Part shown: positions 60,321-64,000 of the stretch, one piece after another
How positions within the stretch are numbered: position 1 is the first letter of the stretch
Layout: each line of letters begins with the position of its first letter
DNA from: DASZRZ01 sp963732925
GTDB taxonomy: Bacteria; Acidobacteriota; Terriglobia; Terriglobales; Acidobacteriaceae
Direction of reading: 5' to 3'
DNA: 64,000 bases
Assembly: GCA_963732925.1 (NCBI GenBank)
Contig: CAVTBJ010000006.1
Coordinates: 248,001 to 312,000, forward strand
Program-made: the position numbers and the translations under genes
The notes under the pieces: generated by a model
Told to the model about the DNA's origin: nothing
What the model saw: the letters and a program-made list of their open reading frames with translations, nothing else
Databases searched by the model: none

Positions 60321-60710
60321 ATGCAGGAAGTCGAAGTTTATTCTGTGATTGGAACGGAGGGCTTCTCGCGGTTGGTGGCTGCTTTTTATCGTCAGGTTCC
60401 AGAAGACGACATTCTAGGCCCCATGTACCCGGCACAGGACCTTCAGGGCGCCGAGCAGCGACTCCGAAATTTCCTGATCTATCGTTTCGGAGGGCCGCAG
60501 CATTATCTCAACGATAGGGGCCATCCCCGGCTGCGTGCGCGCCATGCTCCATTCCCTGTCAGCCAGGCTGCTCGGGATCGATGGATGCGTTTGATGGAAA
60601 ATGCCTTGCAGGAAGCCGACTTGCCGGGCGATGCCATCGAGACTCTTCGAACATTCTTCGATGAAGTGTCCCGCTTTCTGATCAATCAGATAGCGCTTGA
60701 GGGCCAGTAG
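60321..60710 (+). CDS. Truncated haemoglobin, group 2
   Basis: A 129-residue trHbO-type globin, which binds O2 or NO. The B10 Tyr is in AAFYRQVPEDDILGPMYP, the proximal F8 His75 in RLRARHAPFPV, and the G8 Trp in RDRWMRLMENAL, the group 2 signature. Start at ATG 60321 (MQEVEVYSVIGTEGF); 30 in-frame codons upstream look non-coding. Cytoplasmic. No NO-detoxifying partner is adjacent; the bd oxidase at 12 kb is a functional companion for low oxygen. Confidence 0.9.
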   Translation: MQEVEVYSVIGTEGFSRLVAAFYRQVPEDDILGPMYPAQDLQGAEQRLRNFLIYRFGGPQHYLNDRGHPRLRARHAPFPVSQAARDRWMRLMENALQEADLPGDAIETLRTFFDEVSRFLINQIALEGQ

Positions 60711-60792
60711 CGACCCTTTAGCGATCCTGTGTTTGACGGCGCTCACCCGATCAAATCCGGCCGGCTTCCAACTGTGACCCGCAACGCCTCGC

Positions 60793-62238
60793 TTAAGCTG
60801 CGGAAACGTTTCGGACCGTGAGCGGCAGGCTGAAGGTGAAAACAGAACCGCTCCCGAGCTGGCTGGTCACGCTGATCGTGCCGCCGTGCGCTTCTACGAT
60901 TGCCTTGGCGATCGGGAGCCCCATTCCGGTGCCCTGGGCGCTGTAACGCTCCGTTCGGCCGCGATAGAATTTGTCAAAGATCACATTCTGTTCCAACGAT
61001 TCGATACCGGGACCCCGATCCGCGACGCTGGTAAGCAGCATGTTCCCTTGCCCCTCTGAACTGACCTGGATCGGGCTCCCCGGCGGCGAGTACTTGCCGG
61101 CGTTTTCCAGCAGGTGTGTCAGCACTTCCCGGATGCGCTCCACATCCATGGGCACAGCGGGAAGGTCGTTCGGGACGACGACTTCCACGGAATGCTCCTG
61201 CAGGAAACTGCGCGCTTCGGCCAGGGCGCTATCGATCGGCTCGCGAATGTGATGCGGCTGGAGATCCAGGGTGAACATGCGCGCATCGAGTTGTGCCATT
61301 TCCGTGGCCTGACTTACCAACCGGTTCAGCCGGTCGCTTTCTTCATCGATAACCGTCAGCAGTTCTCTCCGCTCGCCCGCACTTAATTCAACATCCGAGA
61401 GCAAGCTGGTGACGCTCGCCTTGATTCCGGTAAGTGGAGTGCGAAATTCGTGCGCCACCGAATCCAGGAGAGCACTGCGAAGCCTCTCACTTTCGCGTGC
61501 AGTTTGGGTTTTCGTAAGCTCCTCGACCGCGCCAGCGCGTTCGATCGCGACGGCCACCAGCCCGCTGATCGCTTCCAGAGTCTCGCGAGTAAGGGTCCCG
61601 CCAGTTACTCCCAATGCGCCGACCAAGCGCACGCCCAGCCGAACAGGTACATAAGCTTCCCGCCCGTTGGTGGAGGACTCACCACGAGCCAGTGTGGCTC
61701 GTAATTGCCCGATATCAATCCGCGTATCCGGTGACGAGCGGTAAACGTCGGGACGGTCTGGAAGCAGAAGTGTCGCACCCGCGAATTCAAAGCAGTCCAC
61801 GATCCTGGCTGGCATCGAATTCACCAGTTCAAGTATGTTGTCCGCCGTGAGTAGCTGTTGACTGAACGTGTAGAGCCGCTCCACCTCCAGGCGGCGGAGG
61901 TTAGCCTGTGTCGTTTCGCGTCGAACTCGTTCCGATAAGTTGCCCGCGATTAACGCAGTTATGAGAAACGCAAAAAGCGCGATCCAGTTCTGTGGGTCTG
62001 CGATGGTCAGGGTTCCAAATGGCGGGAAAAAGTAGAAGTTATAAGCCAGGGTTGCGACCACAGCCAGCAGAATCGCATACAGCAATCCCCAGTAGGCGGA
62101 CACCACGAGCACTGCAACCAGCAAGGAAAATCCCACGGTCGCGGGATTGACTTTTACATAATGATAGAAAGTGGTGATGATAGCGACCAACAGCGCAATC
62201 GCTATCAAACGCGGGACGGAAATCCTCCACCGGGACAT
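60793..62238 (-). CDS. DUF4118 sensor histidine kinase (KdpD C-terminal half)
   Basis: A 481-residue membrane kinase equal to the C-terminal half of KdpD. Residues 8-115 are the four-helix DUF4118 module (LIAIALLVAIITTFYHYV, YAILLAVVATLAYNFYFFPP, IALFAFLITALIAGNL), then a GAF-like region, HisKA with phospho-His in SVAHEFRTPLTGIKAS, and HATPase_c with NAGKYSPPG, DRGPGIE and GTGMGLPIAKAIVEAHGG. It lacks the N-terminal KdpD domain, which is encoded by the divergent neighbour. ATG 62238 chosen. It should phosphorylate the KdpE-type regulator encoded across the spacer. Confidence 0.9.
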   Translation of the reverse strand: MSRWRISVPRLIAIALLVAIITTFYHYVKVNPATVGFSLLVAVLVVSAYWGLLYAILLAVVATLAYNFYFFPPFGTLTIADPQNWIALFAFLITALIAGNLSERVRRETTQANLRRLEVERLYTFSQQLLTADNILELVNSMPARIVDCFEFAGATLLLPDRPDVYRSSPDTRIDIGQLRATLARGESSTNGREAYVPVRLGVRLVGALGVTGGTLTRETLEAISGLVAVAIERAGAVEELTKTQTARESERLRSALLDSVAHEFRTPLTGIKASVTSLLSDVELSAGERRELLTVIDEESDRLNRLVSQATEMAQLDARMFTLDLQPHHIREPIDSALAEARSFLQEHSVEVVVPNDLPAVPMDVERIREVLTHLLENAGKYSPPGSPIQVSSEGQGNMLLTSVADRGPGIESLEQNVIFDKFYRGRTERYSAQGTGMGLPIAKAIVEAHGGTISVTSQLGSGSVFTFSLPLTVRNVSAA

Positions 62239-62291
62239 AGCGCATAATTGTAACGGACGGGTTCGACAGAAAGGTATTTGAGACAGAGGGT

Positions 62292-63416
62292 ATGCGAGTG
62301 CCGAAAACACCCGAGCAGTGGCTCGAAGAAACCGCGCCTCCGAGGACCGCGGGGACGCTTAAGCTGTTTTTGGGGTACGCGCCCGGCGTGGGAAAAACCC
62401 ACAGCATGGTGAGCGAGGCAATTCGCCGCAAGAGCCGAGGCGAAGATGTAGTGATTGGCTTGGTGGAGACTCATGGACGAAAGGCGGTAGAGGAGTTAAG
62501 TTCCAGGCTGGAAGCTGTGCCTCGGCGGAAGCTGGAGTACAAGGGGACTATTTTTGAAGAGATGGACATTGATGCCATCCTTGCCCGCAAGCCCCAGGTG
62601 GTTGTCGTAGATGAATTGGCGCATACCAACATCGAAGGCAGTAAACACCCTAAGCGCTATCAGGACGTGATCGAACTTCTCGAAAACACCGTCGACGTGC
62701 TGACCACCATGAACGTGCAGCACATCGAGAGCCTTGGGCCTACTGTCCTCCAAATCACGGGTGTGCAGGTCCGTGAGACAGTCCCAGACTGGGTCATGCA
62801 GCGGGTGGACGAAATCGTTCTTGCCGATCTGACACCTCAGGCGCTCCACAATCGGATGAAGCGCGGGGATATCTATCCTGTCGACAGAGCGGAACGTGCC
62901 CTGGCCTACTTTTTCAGGCCGGGCAACTTGATGGCGCTGCGCGAACTCGCGTTGCGGCAGGTAACCCAGGTTGTCGACCGCAGCCTCGAATCCTTTTTGG
63001 AGCGTGAGCATGTGGAACCTGCGTCCGCCGTCCATGAGCGTATTGCCGTCTGTATCAGTTCGAATCCGGCCGCACAGCACCTGATCGCCCGAGGATCCAG
63101 AGTAGCCCGCGGTATCAATGGGGATTTTTACGTGATATACGTGGACGTGGGCCGTGACAGCCAACCGAAGGATCAAAAGACATTGGCCGAAAATGTCCGC
63201 TTTGCCGAGCACCTCGGCGCAAAAGTGATACGCACCAAGGGCAAAGATGTGGCGCGCGAAGTGGCGAAAATCGTTCGCGAGCACCATATCACTCAGGTAG
63301 TATTTGGCCGCTCCGCCCGCTCTGGCTGGCAGAAGTATCTGTATCTTTCCGCCATCCATAAGTTCTTGCGGGATGCTCCGTCCGTGGACATTCACATTGT
63401 CACCCAGGTCTCGTAG
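62292..63416 (+). CDS. kdpD: KdpD N-terminal sensor domain with Usp domain
   Basis: A 374-residue protein equal to the cytoplasmic N-terminal half of KdpD. It has Walker A GYAPGVGKTHSMV at about 28-40, DVVIGLVETHGR, VVVVDELAHTNIEGSKHPKR (Walker B region) and TMNVQHIESL, all KdpD hallmarks. From about 245 a universal-stress-like domain follows (ERIAVCISSNPAAQHLIARG, ITQVVFGRSARSGWQ). It has no transmembrane or kinase part. It is followed at 4 bases by a kdpE-type gene and is divergent from the kinase half, separated by 53 bases. Confidence 0.92.
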   Translation: MRVPKTPEQWLEETAPPRTAGTLKLFLGYAPGVGKTHSMVSEAIRRKSRGEDVVIGLVETHGRKAVEELSSRLEAVPRRKLEYKGTIFEEMDIDAILARKPQVVVVDELAHTNIEGSKHPKRYQDVIELLENTVDVLTTMNVQHIESLGPTVLQITGVQVRETVPDWVMQRVDEIVLADLTPQALHNRMKRGDIYPVDRAERALAYFFRPGNLMALRELALRQVTQVVDRSLESFLEREHVEPASAVHERIAVCISSNPAAQHLIARGSRVARGINGDFYVIYVDVGRDSQPKDQKTLAENVRFAEHLGAKVIRTKGKDVAREVAKIVREHHITQVVFGRSARSGWQKYLYLSAIHKFLRDAPSVDIHIVTQVS

Positions 63417-63420
63417 CCAG

Positions 63421-64000
63421 GTGTCGCAACCCAAACGCATCCTCGTGGTAGATGACGAGCCGCAGATTACGCGCGTGCTGCGTACCAGCCTTTCGGCTCA
63501 GCGCTACGACGTCCGCGTGGCCAATGACGGAGAAATGGCGTTGGAAATCATGAAGGACTGGATGCCAGATCTGATCATTACGGATCTGATGATGCCCAAT
63601 ATGGATGGAATCGAGTTGTGCCGGCGCGTGCGCAATTTTTCGCAGTTGCCCATTGTCGTCCTGTCGGTCCGGGGGCAGGAACAAGCGAAGGTTAAGGCTC
63701 TCGATTCTGGCGCCGACGACTATGTGACAAAGCCGTTCGGAATGAATGAAATCCTTGCCCGGGTGCGGGCGCAGCTGCGACGGGCGCCGGATGATCCGCA
63801 AGTGCGAATCATCGATGCCGGAGATTTCAAAATCGATCTGCAGGCGCACCGGGTAAGTGTTCGCGGCGCTGATGTTCACCTGACACCGAAGGAATTCGAG
63901 TTGCTGGGATGTATGGCGAAAAAGCCCGGCAAGGTCATACCTCACCGCGAGCTGTTGACAGCGATATGGGGCGCCGAGGGAGCAAATCAGCCCGAGTATC
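63421..64000 (+). CDS. kdpE: KdpE-type OmpR-family response regulator, cut by window edge
   Basis: Starts with GTG 63421, 4 bases after the kdpD-like stop. The receiver domain has VVDDEPQITRVL, the phospho-Asp in LIITDLMMPNMDG and the Lys in DDYVTKPFGMNE; the C-terminal winged helix begins with VHLTPKEFELLGCMA and continues PHRELLTAIWG before the window ends, so about 30 residues are missing. Together with the two KdpD halves it forms a K+-responsive two-component system; kdpFABC is not in the window. Confidence 0.88.
   Translation, partial: MSQPKRILVVDDEPQITRVLRTSLSAQRYDVRVANDGEMALEIMKDWMPDLIITDLMMPNMDGIELCRRVRNFSQLPIVVLSVRGQEQAKVKALDSGADDYVTKPFGMNEILARVRAQLRRAPDDPQVRIIDAGDFKIDLQAHRVSVRGADVHLTPKEFELLGCMAKKPGKVIPHRELLTAIWGAEGANQPEY

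Overview
The window looks like chromosomal DNA of a GC-rich, aerobic or microaerobic heterotroph, most likely an Acidobacteriota (Terriglobia/Koribacter-like) bacterium. That assignment is inferred from family flavour: an EF-P loop reading TPGN, paired diheme cytochromes, TonB, TPR and DUF1570 proteins, a two-domain SagB-type oxidoreductase and a fused AroDE. I could not run a 16S comparison. There is no phage, insertion sequence or CRISPR array.

Layout. 0-10 kb is mostly minus-strand housekeeping: a nucleotidyltransferase-like fragment at the edge, then prmC, apt, acylphosphatase and efp, a divergent CBS/YtxH pair, TonB, a secreted FecR-like protein, PilZ, trpG and a DUF2156 protein. 10-24 kb holds DinB, a SnoaL-like protein, cydAB (each interrupted by a frameshift), trpE, an MBL hydrolase, tandem diheme cytochromes c, pgsA, a GH28-like enzyme, aroDE and a secreted protein. 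24-35 kb has prfA next to a broken DUF1385 gene, an ATP-dependent DNA ligase, a PRC-barrel protein, a cold-shock protein, a GGDEF protein, a frameshifted GvpL/F, a histidine-kinase remnant, a sigma-54 response regulator and a DksA-type zinc finger. 35-48 kb has a heavily decayed SagB-type gene, a large TPR protein, LOG, thiE, a holin-like protein, DUF1003 and DUF1570 proteins. 49-55 kb is a complete minus-strand rRNA operon (16S, tRNA-Ile, tRNA-Ala, 23S, 5S) with processing stems, a terminator and a candidate promoter. 56-64 kb has tRNA-Pro, a PadR/membrane-protein operon, a collapsed M16 peptidase, a truncated haemoglobin and a KdpD split over two divergent genes, with kdpE running off the edge.

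A recurring theme is broken reading frames: cydA, cydB, DUF1385, PRC, GvpL/F, SagB, the TPR gene, M16 and a ParE-like toxin are all interrupted, while many long genes beside them (trpE, aroDE, prfA, ligase, the sigma-54 regulator) are clean. The sequence cannot show whether this is true decay or assembly error. Two of the loci (M16, ParE) also carry deletions, which single-base read errors do not explain.

I found no convincing novel defence or biosynthetic system. The most interesting leads are the EF-P with Asn at the usual modification site, the split and divergent KdpD, the PadR-controlled membrane protein, the GlsB-DUF1003 fusion, the collapsed M16 gene and the multi-layer 23S processing stems.
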